Shown: piece by piece, positions 1-10,121 of the stretch
Position numbering within the stretch: the first letter of the stretch is position 1
Layout: the number at the start of each line of letters is the position of its first letter
Assembly: GCF_008806775.1 (NCBI RefSeq)
Contig: NZ_WAEM01000004.1
Span: 62,001-126,000, forward strand
From: Flavobacterium luteum
GTDB lineage: Bacteria > Bacteroidota > Bacteroidia > Flavobacteriales > Flavobacteriaceae
DNA: 64,000 nucleotides
Reading direction: 5' to 3'
Notes under the pieces: generated by a model
What the model was told of the DNA's origin: nothing
The model's database searches: none
Seen by the model: the letters and a program-made list of their open reading frames with translations, nothing else
Translations under genes and position numbers: made by a program

Positions 1-3000
1 AGTAGAAACATCAATAGTAATGTATTCTTCTGCGGGGTAATCACCGTCTTTAAAATATCTTGAATAATACAACCGTATACTTAAACTTAAATTGATAAAG
101 TTTAATGTGCTTACAGTTGATGAAGCTATTTGGTTGTGAACGAAAGGTATGGCATTTGCAAAATCAGATGTTGCCATTGCAAATTTATTGCCGTTTATTC
201 CTGAAGAAATGGCTGGATACCATGTGTTTACACCAGAAATAGCAGTAGGAATGTATGTGCTCGTTCTGTTTTGCCAAGCAGTATCAGCATCACGAACACT
301 AGTAGTTATGTTAGTGTTTGTAAACGATCCTAATCCGCTATTGAACTTTTCATTAATCAAATAAGCTTCTTCCAAATCCCCAGTTGCAGATAATTGAACT
401 CCAACATCTTCTCCACATGAAATTGGGTTTGAAGGAGCAAAAGAAACATTGGGTACAGGGTTAACAATTGCATTAATTGGGGTTCGAACTAAAGACTCGC
501 AACCATTAAAAGCTGTTACATAATAGGTAGTTGTAGAATTTACAGATGGTGTTGTCCAAGTTCCATTTGGCGTTGTGCCTACAAGTGTTGATCCGGTTGG
601 AGAAGAATACCATCTAAATTCTGAAACTGCTGGTACAACTACTGAGCTTGTTGCATTTAGAACTACTATACCACTACCACAAGTTTTACCATCAGTAATA
701 CTTGATATCTGAGAATTACAACTAGGTACTACAGTAAATAAATAATCTTCTGTTTCTCCTCCATTATTAATATTTCCACAAGCTAAAAAAGTTGGGGATC
801 CTCCAGCACTTGCATCTACTCGAATGCGAATTCTATAACTTCCTAAAGCTTGTCCCAGAGGGATAACGAAACCAAATGTAGTCGAACCCGTTGATATTGT
901 TCCTGAATCATAAACTAACTCTTTTGTTGGCAACGTGTCGTCAAAATCACCATCTTTATTCCAGTCTACCCAGGCTTTTGTATAAGAAGAGAAAAGTGCC
1001 TGAATAGAAACATTAACTCCTTCACCTTGAGATTGTCTAGATATATTTGTTAAACCTGTAAAATCTTGATAACCCAAGGGACTGCCAGAGAATGTTGAAA
1101 AATTAGAAATGTCATTTAATGTTCCAATAAAATTAACTTCTGATAAATAGTTGTCATCTTCTCTACCATTAGTAACCGAAGCGGTACAATAATTGGATGC
1201 AATAGTAGCAACATTGCCAGTTAATGGACTGAGGAGATTGTATTTTGTTCCACCAGTACAAATGGAGTTGTATGAGAAAATAAAGAAATAATATGTGGTA
1301 GAAATGGTCAATGAAGATGCAATGAAAGTAGTGTTTGAATCATTATCAACAACTGTGCCGCCAGTTAATGCACTTCCAATGGTATAATTGGTTCCATTTG
1401 AAGGTGAAGGAGTAGTTCCACTTGTATTGATAACTACTAAATAATTATTTGGTGCTGGTGACATAGGAGTAAAGCTTCCAGAAATCGTTGTTCCCGTTGA
1501 ACTTAAAATTAGAGAGGTTGGCTGAGCAGTTGGAGCAACACATGCTATTGGATCAGCTATTGTGATTGTATAATCCTCTGTTTCCCCAAAAGATCCTGAC
1601 ATAGTACAGGGCATACTTGAAGTCACAGTTATTTTTTGACCATAACGAACTCTCATTCTTGTTGCGCCTAATGTTGCTCCCACTGGAATTGTTATAGCAA
1701 TGGTATTGGTGGAGCTCGCAATAATATTATTTCCTATTAAAAAATATTCTCCAGCATCAATAAAATCTCCATCTTTGTTAAAATCAAACCAAACAGCTGC
1801 ACCGTGTTTTTTATTTCCCGGACCTGTTCCAATATTTAAATTAAAAGTATTTCCTCTAATTAATGTTGTTGTTTGACTTAAAGTTGCTGAATAATTAATA
1901 TAGCCTCCTGGAGAGCAGGTACTACTGTTATTTAGAGTATTTATGGTTACATTACCAATATAATCACCATTAGTTGTACAATCTAAATTTCCTGTTGGAA
2001 TGCAATAGCTCGTTGATAATGTTGTAGTTGTGCTATTTAATGGACTTGTATTAAGGTATAAAGGAACGCCGGTACATAAAGAATTAAATGAAAAAACAAA
2101 AATGTAATACGCAGTAGAAACTGTCAATCCGTTTGCTACAAAACTAGTGTCAGAATCAACGTCAACTACAGTACCACCAGTTATTGCACTACCTATTGTA
2201 TATGTAGCTCCATTTGTAGGAGTGGGAGTTGTTCCTGTAGTATTAATAACTACTAAATAATTGTTCGGGGCAGGGGATGCAGCCGTAAAACTTCCTGCTA
2301 ACGATGTTCCGCTAGGAGACAAAACCAATGCAGTTGCTTGTGCAGTAGGAGTTGTGCATGATGGTGGTGCAATAATATTCAGTGTGTAATCTTCTATTTG
2401 ACCATAAGTTATTGTTCCACACGCAGGAGCATATCCTGTCAATATTCTATTAATGACTCTCATTCTTGTAGCTCCAATAAATGCAGTTATTGGAACATTA
2501 ATTGTTGTTGTAAAAGCATTAGTAGCCGTGTTATTAGTTCCTAATTGCGTTTCTTCGGATATATCAAATATTCCATTGTTATTCCAATCGAACCAAACAC
2601 TTGTATAATGTGTATTCAAGTTGACTCCAACTATAGAAACAGTGATTGTATAACTATAGCCAGCTGTTAAATTTGTTGAAATTGAAGTGAAGTTTTCATA
2701 TCCCGTTGTGCCTACAACTGCATTGTTTATCGAGTTAAGACTTACTGAAGATATGGCGTAAACATTTGTTGCTGTTGCAGCACAATAAGTCCAACAACCA
2801 GCACCTATAGGAGAAGTAATGACAACATCATCAAAAGTACTTCCACATCTTCCATTATCTATAGTCCAACGTAATATCGCAGAACTTCCAATTGTCAGTC
2901 CTGTTATTGTTGATGTTGGTGAATTTGGAGAATTTATAGTCGCAGTTCCTGAAACTAGTGTCCAAGTTCCAGTTCCATAAGTTGGGGTATTGCCCGCTAA

Positions 3001-3873
3001 GGTTGATGTTGTTGAACAACCAATCAAAGTTTGATCTGATCCAGCTGCCGCTATTGTATTTATGGGACAAGTAAAGGTTATTTTAACATATCCACTAGCT
3101 CCTGCTCCACCAATTTTATTTTTATTTCCCCCACCACCAGCACCACCGTAATTGGCACCAGGACATCCCTCTCCACCAGCACCGCCTCCGCAGGCGCCTC
3201 CATTACCTCCCGTTCCTGTACCTCCAGTCCCAGATACTCCTCCAGTAGCATTTATGGCACTATTTCCATTAGTCGAAGTTCCTGCACTACCGCCGCCGCC
3301 GCCGCCAGTGGATGTAGTTCCAATAAAACCATTTCCACCGATAAAGGTTCCTGTTCCACCAACTCCAGCAATAGGAATAGTAGAAGAGGTCTGTGTTTGT
3401 CCACCACCACCACCATTTGCCGTTAATAATGTGGAAGCTCCAAGCATAAATGTTGAATTTCCTCCAGCACCTCCATTAGCAGTTATTGTTCCAGCGATTC
3501 CCCCACTGCCTATTGTAACGGTATAGGATTGTCCAGCTAATACGGGTAATGATGTTAATTTTTGGTAAGCACCACCACCACCACCAGCTCCTCTGTAATT
3601 AGTTGTGTTTGAAGCACCGCCACCACCGCCACCGCCGCCCCAAGCTTCAACTTGAATTGAAGTAACCCCTTGTGGACAAATCCAAGTTCCAGAAGTAACA
3701 AATGTAGATTGTGAATAAGAATAATTGGTATACAAAAAAGGCACTAAAATAATAATACATAAAACTAAACTGTGTGAAATAGTCTTTGTGGAGGTGGTAT
3801 TGAAGGTTAATTTTTTTAATTTATATTTTGTTAATAAATTAAAAAAATGTGTGAAATAGTATTTTTCAACCAT
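1..3873 (-). CDS. Giant secreted GEVED-domain surface protein, C-terminus beyond the left edge
   Basis: The reading frame is open from an ATG at 3873 to base 1, giving 1291 codons with no stop, so the C-terminus lies outside the window. The N-terminus has a long basic lead (about 30 residues), then a hydrophobic segment (LVLCIIILVPFLY) and a likely cleavage near YSYSQS. Residues about 70-260 are extremely glycine-rich. Three GEVED domains follow, each with a calcium-loop-like DWNNNG/DFNKDG/DWNKDG motif (about residues 424, 700 and 970) and a closing GQIEDY or GETEDY motif (about 492, 763 and 1040). Fn3-like linkers lie between them. Such modules are common in T9SS-exported adhesins; export by T9SS is inferred because the sorting tail is not visible. 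It lies downstream of another giant surface gene on the same strand. Confidence 0.85.
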   Translation of the reverse strand, partial: MVEKYYFTHFFNLLTKYKLKKLTFNTTSTKTISHSLVLCIIILVPFLYTNYSYSQSTFVTSGTWICPQGVTSIQVEAWGGGGGGGGASNTTNYRGAGGGGGAYQKLTSLPVLAGQSYTVTIGSGGIAGTITANGGAGGNSTFMLGASTLLTANGGGGGQTQTSSTIPIAGVGGTGTFIGGNGFIGTTSTGGGGGGSAGTSTNGNSAINATGGVSGTGGTGTGGNGGACGGGAGGEGCPGANYGGAGGGGNKNKIGGAGASGYVKITFTCPINTIAAAGSDQTLIGCSTTSTLAGNTPTYGTGTWTLVSGTATINSPNSPTSTITGLTIGSSAILRWTIDNGRCGSTFDDVVITSPIGAGCWTYCAATATNVYAISSVSLNSINNAVVGTTGYENFTSISTNLTAGYSYTITVSIVGVNLNTHYTSVWFDWNNNGIFDISEETQLGTNNTATNAFTTTINVPITAFIGATRMRVINRILTGYAPACGTITYGQIEDYTLNIIAPPSCTTPTAQATALVLSPSGTSLAGSFTAASPAPNNYLVVINTTGTTPTPTNGATYTIGSAITGGTVVDVDSDTSFVANGLTVSTAYYIFVFSFNSLCTGVPLYLNTSPLNSTTTTLSTSYCIPTGNLDCTTNGDYIGNVTINTLNNSSTCSPGGYINYSATLSQTTTLIRGNTFNLNIGTGPGNKKHGAAVWFDFNKDGDFIDAGEYFLIGNNIIASSTNTIAITIPVGATLGATRMRVRYGQKITVTSSMPCTMSGSFGETEDYTITIADPIACVAPTAQPTSLILSSTGTTISGSFTPMSPAPNNYLVVINTSGTTPSPSNGTNYTIGSALTGGTVVDNDSNTTFIASSLTISTTYYFFIFSYNSICTGGTKYNLLSPLTGNVATIASNYCTASVTNGREDDNYLSEVNFIGTLNDISNFSTFSGSPLGYQDFTGLTNISRQSQGEGVNVSIQALFSSYTKAWVDWNKDGDFDDTLPTKELVYDSGTISTGSTTFGFVIPLGQALGSYRIRIRVDASAGGSPTFLACGNINNGGETEDYLFTVVPSCNSQISSITDGKTCGSGIVVLNATSSVVVPAVSEFRWYSSPTGSTLVGTTPNGTWTTPSVNSTTTYYVTAFNGCESLVRTPINAIVNPVPNVSFAPSNPISCGEDVGVQLSATGDLEEAYLINEKFNSGLGSFTNTNITTSVRDADTAWQNRTSTYIPTAISGVNTWYPAISSGINGNKFAMATSDFANAIPFVHNQIASSTVSTLNFINLSLSIRLYYSRYFKDGDYPAEEYITIDVST
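1278..2340 (-). repeat. Duplicated linker module inside the GEVED protein
   Basis: Two copies of one coding module lie about 820 bp apart, at roughly 2098-2340 and 1278-1520. Both encode a segment beginning NYLVVINT, continuing TPTNGATYTIGSA or TPSPSNGTNYTIGSA, then TGGTVVD followed by an Asp/Ser-rich stretch, then a Tyr-rich YYIFVFSFNS or YYFFIFSYNS strand. Each copy is followed by a GEVED domain, so the repeat unit appears to be linker plus GEVED. The copies have diverged at many third positions, which suggests an older internal duplication. Confidence 0.7.
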
Positions 3874-4129
3874 AACTAAAATCTTAATAATTAAAAATTT
3901 AAGTGTAAATATTCAAATATTTTTTAAAAAAGATGTTTAACTTATACATGTATTTCTTAACAATTAGATTAAAAACCAAAATAATCGATAAAAGCACTCA
4001 TTTTTATTTTATTTTAATTTAAAAGAGGGGTTTGTGTTTTTTCTTTAAGAATAATTCAACAAATTAGACAGGAAAGCGAATTTTCTTAAATGCTTTAAAA
4101 ATAGGATATGAAAAATCAGACTCTTGTTT

Positions 4130-7100
4130 TTAACGAATCAATTTTTTAGTCACTATGGAATCATCTTCTAATTGAATTTTAGCTAAATAAATGCCTTCAG
4201 CAAAAAGAAAATCATCTTCAAAATGTTTAAGAGATTCTTTAGGAGTATTCGTTTTAATTAATTTCCCTGTTAAATCAAAAATCGAAATACTTATAATATT
4301 TAAAGGTGCTTGAATGGCAATTTTTTTATTTTTTATAAATGCATTTATACCTATTTTTATATTTTGATTTGTAACTCCCAATGTTGGGTTGGTATAACGT
4401 ATTATAAAACGATTATTAAATGTACCTACCTCAGATGTAAACTCATATGGACTTTGTTTCAGGTTATGAATACTATTCAAAACTTTATCTTCAAGATAGA
4501 TTTCTTGATTTTCTGAGAATAAACCATCAACATGGCCTATAGCAATAGTTAATTTACCTAAGGTAGCCGATTTATAACCTAAATTTACGATGTCATTTTC
4601 ATTAAAAGGTAAAGCTCTTCCTTGAATGTTTAGTGCTTTTTCGTCTACTATAGAATAGAGATCAATTTTTGAGTTCGTAATCGTCAAACCATCATAACTT
4701 CTATCATCACTATTTGTAGCGCCATCAACATATCCTATTAAAGTTTGTCGGAACGATGTTTCATTTGTCATGTTCAACCAAATTCTATGGCTTTCAGATA
4801 CTTCAGCTATTGAATGATTAGAAACCCGTAAAAAATTCGAATTAAAATCTTTTATTCTCATATAATTTTTGAAATTGATAGGGCCATCAGCAATCATTTG
4901 CACCATAAAACCTTGTCCAGAAGCAATTTTTCCATCGAATGAAATTCCTGGCGGAGGAATCCCAATTGTGCTACCAGTTTTATTCCAAGGAATATAATCA
5001 GAAACATTATAGGCCCCTGTACCTGAATATACTGTCGTCGAAGTCCATAAATAAATTGTACCACCTACATAGAGTTTATTATTTGGGTCGTCTAAAAATA
5101 ATTTAGCATCTAAAGCACAAGGGTAAGGATTTGCAAGTACTTTAGAATTACCATAAGCGGTTGTAGCTCCTCCATTAAATGTTGTGCCAGATGTAGATAT
5201 AAGTCCGTTATTGGGAACGCCAGTATAGATGAAATCAATTGGAGTAGGATTAACGTTAAATGGCGTTATATTTCTTACTCTTGTAATAAAACCTTCACCT
5301 TCAACAGTAGCAGTTAACGGAGTCCAAATTCCAGTAAAGGTTTTGTTGGTAACATATTTATATTTTAAATCATACTGAATGGGTATTTGACTGAAAATAT
5401 TACCAGCAACTGGCGAACCATGATACACATAATCCCAACGATACATCGGTCTAGAAGTGCGTTTTACGTTAATGTCTCCTGAATTTATGACATTATCATT
5501 TATTTGGATTAAACTGGCATTATTTTCTAAAGTTAATGTTCCATATACAGTTATTTCATTAGTTAATGTTAAGTTGTGACCAGAATTTATTGTTACAGAT
5601 GTGCCAGAATTAACTTGGCAAGAACAACCTTTTAAATCTACAGTCGAACTAAATGAAGGTGCTTCAAAAATAATTCTTTCTGTATCACTAGAAGGTGGAA
5701 ATCCTCTGGACCAACCTGAAGTTTTCCAAATATTATCTATTAAAGTAACAGGGTTTATCAGAACATCTGCCGAAGTTGGAGAGGTACAAGAACCACTTGT
5801 TATGGTGTAATTATATATACTAGGGGTTAATCCTGAAATGGTACAACTCGTTCCTAAATAAGAAATGTTTCCAGGATTTATAATTCCACCTGCTGGTAAA
5901 TTAATTAAAAGTACACTACCAGTAGCTAAAGAACAACTCATGGGTTGTGTAATTGTACTAATTGTTGGTGCAGCAATTGCAGGAGTTACTGCAATACTAT
6001 AAGTATCCGTTTCTATTTGTGGGGCACAGGTATTGTTGCTGGTTACCGTCATGGTCAAGGTTACTATATTTCCGATATCACCAGCCGCTGGAGTATAGGT
6101 GGGCGTAAGTGTTGTAGCTCCTGATGTAATTAAACCCGCTCCATTTTCTGTCCATAATATAGTACCGTTTGTTGCTGTAGCGCCACTAATAATTGCAACA
6201 CCATTAGAACATATGGTCTGACTTCCTCCAGCAGTAGCGGTTGGCAAACCTTGTAAGGCTACTGTCGCTGGTAACGATGGAGCACTTTGACAACCTCCTG
6301 TATTAATAACTTGTACGGTATAATTTCCAAGAGTACTTACAAATAGGAATTGAAGAGTTTCTCCACTAATAGCATTACCATTCAAATACCATTGATAACT
6401 GTTTCCTATAACTGTAGAGCCTAAAGTAACACTATCTGTTTGACAAAAAGTTAATGGTCCTGAAGCAGAAATTGTTGGAGTTGAGGGTAAAGTTGCTAAA
6501 GTTGTTACAAACGATGGAACTGCTGGCACATTAATACTGGAACTACAACTGACTGCTCTAACTCGATAATAGTAAACAGTTCCTGAACTCAATCCTGTAA
6601 AAATATAAGGTGATGATAAAACTCCTGTTACAGTAACTAAACCAGCAGTAAAACCGCTGTCTAAAGCACGTTCTACTGTATAGCTTATGGCACCTGCAGA
6701 AGTCCCCCAAGACATGGTAAATTGACTACATAAAATTGAAGATGTTGTTACGCCTGTTGGAGCAAGGGGTGAAGCAGTTAAAGTTGTAATATTAGGTGAA
6801 CCCGTGCCATTACGAACGACTCCAAATCCACAACCATTTTCAGCAAATACTCTAAAATAATATCCAGTTGAAGCTGTCAATCCTGTAATTGTATATGTTA
6901 ATCCTGTTATGCCGGTTACTGAGCTAAAACCAGTTGTAAATGTTGAATTTGTAGCCCATTCTACTTTATAGCTAATAGCTTGAGAAGCTGTTCCCCAATT
7001 AATTGTAAATTGATTGCAAAAGGTTCCTGGACTAGCGGGGATAGTAATAGCACCTGGTTGTCCTGGAAGAGAATTGACAAGGGAAATATTAGCACTTGTT

Positions 7101-9043
7101 ATATATGAACTTTGATTACATCCATTCACTGAACGAACTCTATACTTGTATGGCTGAGAAGTATTTAATCCTGTTATTGTATAGTTTAGAACAGTTATTC
7201 CAGTTGCAGTTCCTAAAATAGTTGCAAAATTATCTGTAGACCATTGAACTTCATAGTTTGTTGCTCCACTACCCGCTGTCCAACTTATCTTAAGTTCATC
7301 ACACCCTCTACTAACGGTTGTTAAACCGCTCGGTACATTTGGTGTACCAGCTGTTGCATAAGTTATTGTTAAAGAATTAGCACTAATACAAAGCCCATTA
7401 AAAGCTCTAACTCTGTAAAAGTATGTTGTCCCGGGAGACAACCCAATAATGTCAGATGAAGTAATTAAACCAACATTTAAGGCATTATACCCTGTCACAA
7501 AACTGGCAAATGTACTAGAGGTAGAAACATCCAATTCATAGTAAGTAGCATCAGCCATTGGTTGCCAATTGGCGGTAATTTGTGTGCAAGTCGCTCCAGA
7601 TCCTGCTGAAGCCGTAGGAGCAGCTAATGAAGCAACAACAGTAACAGTATCAATATTATTCGTATTAATAGCTGAAGAGCAAAGTCCTGAGGCTATATTA
7701 GTAATTGTTATAGTTCTAGTCCCAATACTTGTAAATCCACTATCTACAAAAGACCCAATTCCAGCAGTAGTAACTATCATAGGTGATGGAGTTTGTGGAA
7801 CACCTTGTATTTCATAAGAGACTATATAAGAACCTACAGGAAGTCCTGCTGCTGTAGCGGTCAATGTAACAAGAGAAGATGAGCCCAAACAAACATTAAC
7901 GCTTGATGAAGTTGTACTTAATAAACTGAAAGTGGGGCAAACATAGGTTGTTATTGTTCCGCTAGCAGATTTTTGAGCGCATCCGCCAGCAGCTATTGTG
8001 GTAACCGTATAATTATAGACCCCAACGGTTGTTGGTGTTCCACTAATTGTAACTGCACCTGATGCCCAAGTTCCAATTACTCCTAGAGGTAGCCCACTAA
8101 AAGTTGCCCCAGTTGCTCCAGTCGTAGCGAAAGTGATATTCAACATTGGGATTGTCACGGGTGTTGTTGGAGAATTAGTTCCTGCTCCAGAGGTCAATGT
8201 AATGCCATTTCCAGTATTAGTTAATCCGTATGTTATTGACAAGTTTGAATGAGTAGTTCCCCCAGAGTTTGAAATACTAGTAGGAGGAACACTAGTGCCA
8301 CAAAAGTTAAAGGTAGAAGTTGGATCCACAGCAACTGTAATCATACTACTTCTAAAATTATTAATATTATAATCTACTACAATCGGCACGGCTGCTGCTA
8401 ATGTTACTGTAACATTAGCTCCAACATTAAAATTACTTAAAGTTTGCCCAGCTGAAGCACTTCCAGTATGAGAAAAAATAATTGAATTTGCAGAAAGATT
8501 GCAGGGGCTATTAATATTCCAAACGGGTTGAGAAGATTTGCCACCAGGGTCATCGTTGTTAGAGGTAATATCTCCACTCACAGTCAAAGTACTTATGCTT
8601 ATTGTAAGTGTGTTTTTTAAATTGTTGACAGTACTTGTAACAGTTGGGACACCTACATTTAGTGATCCACAAAGCAAGGTGCCTAAACCACTAATAGAAG
8701 CATTAGTAAACGTTGTTGATGAGTTTAATAATGCAACAGCTCCAGTAACCGTTAAAGTTGATCCTAAAGCGACTGTTATACCTGAAAGCGCAGTATCCGT
8801 ATTATTGAAATACAATGAAGCAACAGCATTTATGGGTGTTGTGTTAACAGTAACTATGTCGCCTGGTCTAATGATAACCGCCTCTAGTGGGCCTGGTACT
8901 CCCGCTGGAGACCAAGTGCTTGCAACATTCCAATCAGTACTTCCAGTACTTGTTTTTTGAGCAACTATAATATTTGTAAAAAACAAAAACGTTATAAAAA
9001 ATAAGACTAGGCTTAATTTTGAATATTCTAGTTCCTTTTCCAT
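4130..9043 (-). CDS. T9SS-secreted fibronectin type III/Ig-like adhesin
   Basis: This is a 1637-residue extracellular protein. It has a signal peptide (LVLFFITFLFF, cleavage near IIVAQK) and an N-terminal domain opening with WNVASTWSPAGVPG, a motif frequent in Bacteroidota surface proteins. A putative Ig-like domain lies at about 270-360. Four fibronectin type III repeats fill about 490-850; each begins with Cys plus an ITANW, LKISW, FTINW or FTMSW strand and contains YFYRVRA-like strands. Ig/PKD-like domains follow at about 850-1100. The last 80 residues (IFDLTGKLI, GIYLAKI, VTKKLIR) match a T9SS type A sorting domain. It is transcribed toward the GEVED gene with a 256-bp gap in which no convincing terminator was seen. 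Adhesion is inferred from domain content. Confidence 0.88.
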   Translation of the reverse strand: MEKELEYSKLSLVLFFITFLFFTNIIVAQKTSTGSTDWNVASTWSPAGVPGPLEAVIIRPGDIVTVNTTPINAVASLYFNNTDTALSGITVALGSTLTVTGAVALLNSSTTFTNASISGLGTLLCGSLNVGVPTVTSTVNNLKNTLTISISTLTVSGDITSNNDDPGGKSSQPVWNINSPCNLSANSIIFSHTGSASAGQTLSNFNVGANVTVTLAAAVPIVVDYNINNFRSSMITVAVDPTSTFNFCGTSVPPTSISNSGGTTHSNLSITYGLTNTGNGITLTSGAGTNSPTTPVTIPMLNITFATTGATGATFSGLPLGVIGTWASGAVTISGTPTTVGVYNYTVTTIAAGGCAQKSASGTITTYVCPTFSLLSTTSSSVNVCLGSSSLVTLTATAAGLPVGSYIVSYEIQGVPQTPSPMIVTTAGIGSFVDSGFTSIGTRTITITNIASGLCSSAINTNNIDTVTVVASLAAPTASAGSGATCTQITANWQPMADATYYELDVSTSSTFASFVTGYNALNVGLITSSDIIGLSPGTTYFYRVRAFNGLCISANSLTITYATAGTPNVPSGLTTVSRGCDELKISWTAGSGATNYEVQWSTDNFATILGTATGITVLNYTITGLNTSQPYKYRVRSVNGCNQSSYITSANISLVNSLPGQPGAITIPASPGTFCNQFTINWGTASQAISYKVEWATNSTFTTGFSSVTGITGLTYTITGLTASTGYYFRVFAENGCGFGVVRNGTGSPNITTLTASPLAPTGVTTSSILCSQFTMSWGTSAGAISYTVERALDSGFTAGLVTVTGVLSSPYIFTGLSSGTVYYYRVRAVSCSSSINVPAVPSFVTTLATLPSTPTISASGPLTFCQTDSVTLGSTVIGNSYQWYLNGNAISGETLQFLFVSTLGNYTVQVINTGGCQSAPSLPATVALQGLPTATAGGSQTICSNGVAIISGATATNGTILWTENGAGLITSGATTLTPTYTPAAGDIGNIVTLTMTVTSNNTCAPQIETDTYSIAVTPAIAAPTISTITQPMSCSLATGSVLLINLPAGGIINPGNISYLGTSCTISGLTPSIYNYTITSGSCTSPTSADVLINPVTLIDNIWKTSGWSRGFPPSSDTERIIFEAPSFSSTVDLKGCSCQVNSGTSVTINSGHNLTLTNEITVYGTLTLENNASLIQINDNVINSGDINVKRTSRPMYRWDYVYHGSPVAGNIFSQIPIQYDLKYKYVTNKTFTGIWTPLTATVEGEGFITRVRNITPFNVNPTPIDFIYTGVPNNGLISTSGTTFNGGATTAYGNSKVLANPYPCALDAKLFLDDPNNKLYVGGTIYLWTSTTVYSGTGAYNVSDYIPWNKTGSTIGIPPPGISFDGKIASGQGFMVQMIADGPINFKNYMRIKDFNSNFLRVSNHSIAEVSESHRIWLNMTNETSFRQTLIGYVDGATNSDDRSYDGLTITNSKIDLYSIVDEKALNIQGRALPFNENDIVNLGYKSATLGKLTIAIGHVDGLFSENQEIYLEDKVLNSIHNLKQSPYEFTSEVGTFNNRFIIRYTNPTLGVTNQNIKIGINAFIKNKKIAIQAPLNIISISIFDLTGKLIKTNTPKESLKHFEDDFLFAEGIYLAKIQLEDDSIVTKKLIR

Positions 9044-9085
9044 AATCTCTTTCTTATGTATATTGAAGAATTGATTTAAATTTAT

Positions 9086-9133
9086 TCTGATTCAATCAGA
9101 GTCCTTTTAATAATTTAGCTGAACCGAATCAGA
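9086..9133. promoter_or_regulatory. Palindrome plus inverted half-site upstream of the adhesin gene
   Basis: TCTGATTCAATCAGA (9086-9100) is a perfect 7+1+7 palindrome. The 8-mer TCTGATTC recurs inverted as GAATCAGA at 9126-9133. The pair lies 43-90 bp upstream of the adhesin start and between the divergent adhesin and TPR genes. It could be a dimeric regulator's operator or alternative hairpins in the adhesin leader; the one-base centre favours a protein-binding site. No regulator gene lies nearby. Confidence 0.4.
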
Positions 9134-9150
9134 AATTATTTAACTATGTA

Positions 9151-9158
9151 CAAAAGTA
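9151..9158 (-). promoter_or_regulatory. Candidate -7 box for the adhesin gene
   Basis: On the minus strand the sequence reads TACTTTTG, a match to the Bacteroidota -7 consensus TAnnTTTG. No TTG was found at the expected -33 spacing, so this is a half promoter. If used, transcription would start near 9144 and the leader would carry the palindromes at 9086-9133. The rest of the 356-bp gap between the divergent genes is AT-rich with nothing else recognised. Confidence 0.35.
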
Positions 9159-9374
9159 TTTTTATTTGAAGATTTTAAATAATTTATTAGGTAACTAGCC
9201 ATAAAACTCGACGAATTGCACCTTTTAGAAAGTATATTTAAAACTATAACGTAATAGGCTGTATATCTGATTTTTAATTCAAATTTTTAACATTCATTTC
9301 ATCGATTATTTATGTATTTAATGGAGATTTTGTATTCAATTGTTATGAATTAATAAAATACAATCAAATTTCAT

Positions 9375-9382
9375 TACTTTTG
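9375..9382 (+). promoter_or_regulatory. Candidate -7 box for the TPR-protein gene
   Basis: TACTTTTG matches the Bacteroidota TAnnTTTG box and ends 17 bp before the ATG at 9400. No TTG sits at the usual distance upstream, so support is partial. Confidence 0.35.
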
Positions 9383-9399
9383 ATTTTCAATTTTTTAGA

Positions 9400-10095
9400 A
9401 TGAAATATTTTATACTTGTTTTTCTTTTATTTCCAATTTTTGTCATGGCTCAATCTGATTTTGATAAAGCTGAAAAATGCTATGAGAAAGGGCAAATTTC
9501 TCAAGCAAAATTACTTTTCGAAAATGTTGTAAAAGAAAGCCCCAATCATATAAAAGCGTTAGAATATTTAGGGGATATTCAGGGAAGTATAAAAAACTGG
9601 GATAAGACTATCTTTTATTATGAAAAAATAAAAAATCTAAAACCTTCTGTAGCGAACTATCATTATAAATATGGTGGTGCATTAGGGATGAAAGCCAAAG
9701 AAAGTAATAAATTTAAAGCATTGGGAATGATTGGAGAAGTAAAATCTTCATTCGAAAAAGCAATACAATTAAATCCAAAGCACATAGAAGCCCGATGGGC
9801 ATTGATAGAATTGTATTTACAATTACCAGGCATTGTAGGGGGAAGCGAAGCAAAAGCGAAGCGGTATTCCAATGAGTTAGCAGCCATTTCTCCAGTTGAT
9901 GGTTATCTTTCTAAAGGCTATATTTCTGAATATTTTGAAAGGTATCAAGAGGCTATAAAACAATATAAACTAGCCATCGAAATCGGGAAATCTAAACTTT
10001 GTTATGAAAAATTAGCCAATTTATATAAAAATAAAATGAATCAACCAGAAAAAGCAAAACAAGTTTTAGTAGAATATGAGAAAATAAAAGGTTGA
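9400..10095 (+). CDS. Secreted or periplasmic tetratricopeptide-repeat protein
   Basis: This 231-residue protein has a clear signal peptide (MKYFILVFLLFPIFVMAQS, cleavage after about residue 18). The rest is helical repeats of TPR type: about 20-53 (FDKAEKCYEKGQISQAKLLF), about 54-87 (KALEYLGDIQ with WDKTIFYYEKI), a repeat around 115-145 (VKSSFEKAIQLNPKHIEARW), and C-terminal repeats ending in NQPEKAKQVLVEYEKI. TPRs mediate protein-protein contacts; no catalytic motif is visible. The stop overlaps the region in front of mpl, so the two genes are probably co-transcribed. The partner is unknown. Confidence 0.8.
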   Translation: MKYFILVFLLFPIFVMAQSDFDKAEKCYEKGQISQAKLLFENVVKESPNHIKALEYLGDIQGSIKNWDKTIFYYEKIKNLKPSVANYHYKYGGALGMKAKESNKFKALGMIGEVKSSFEKAIQLNPKHIEARWALIELYLQLPGIVGGSEAKAKRYSNELAAISPVDGYLSKGYISEYFERYQEAIKQYKLAIEIGKSKLCYEKLANLYKNKMNQPEKAKQVLVEYEKIKG

Positions 10096-10121
10096 TTTAT
10101 AACACAATAAAAAAAATAAAA

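Noticed and set aside
3152-3526. Plus-strand proline-rich open frame of 124 codons
   Set aside because: It is the antisense of the glycine-rich segment of the GEVED gene; Pro codons are the complement of Gly codons.
10092-10121. Upstream ATG adding ten residues to mpl
   Set aside because: The added residues are Lys-rich and precede the family's MRTHFIAIGG start, and this ATG lies inside the preceding gene.
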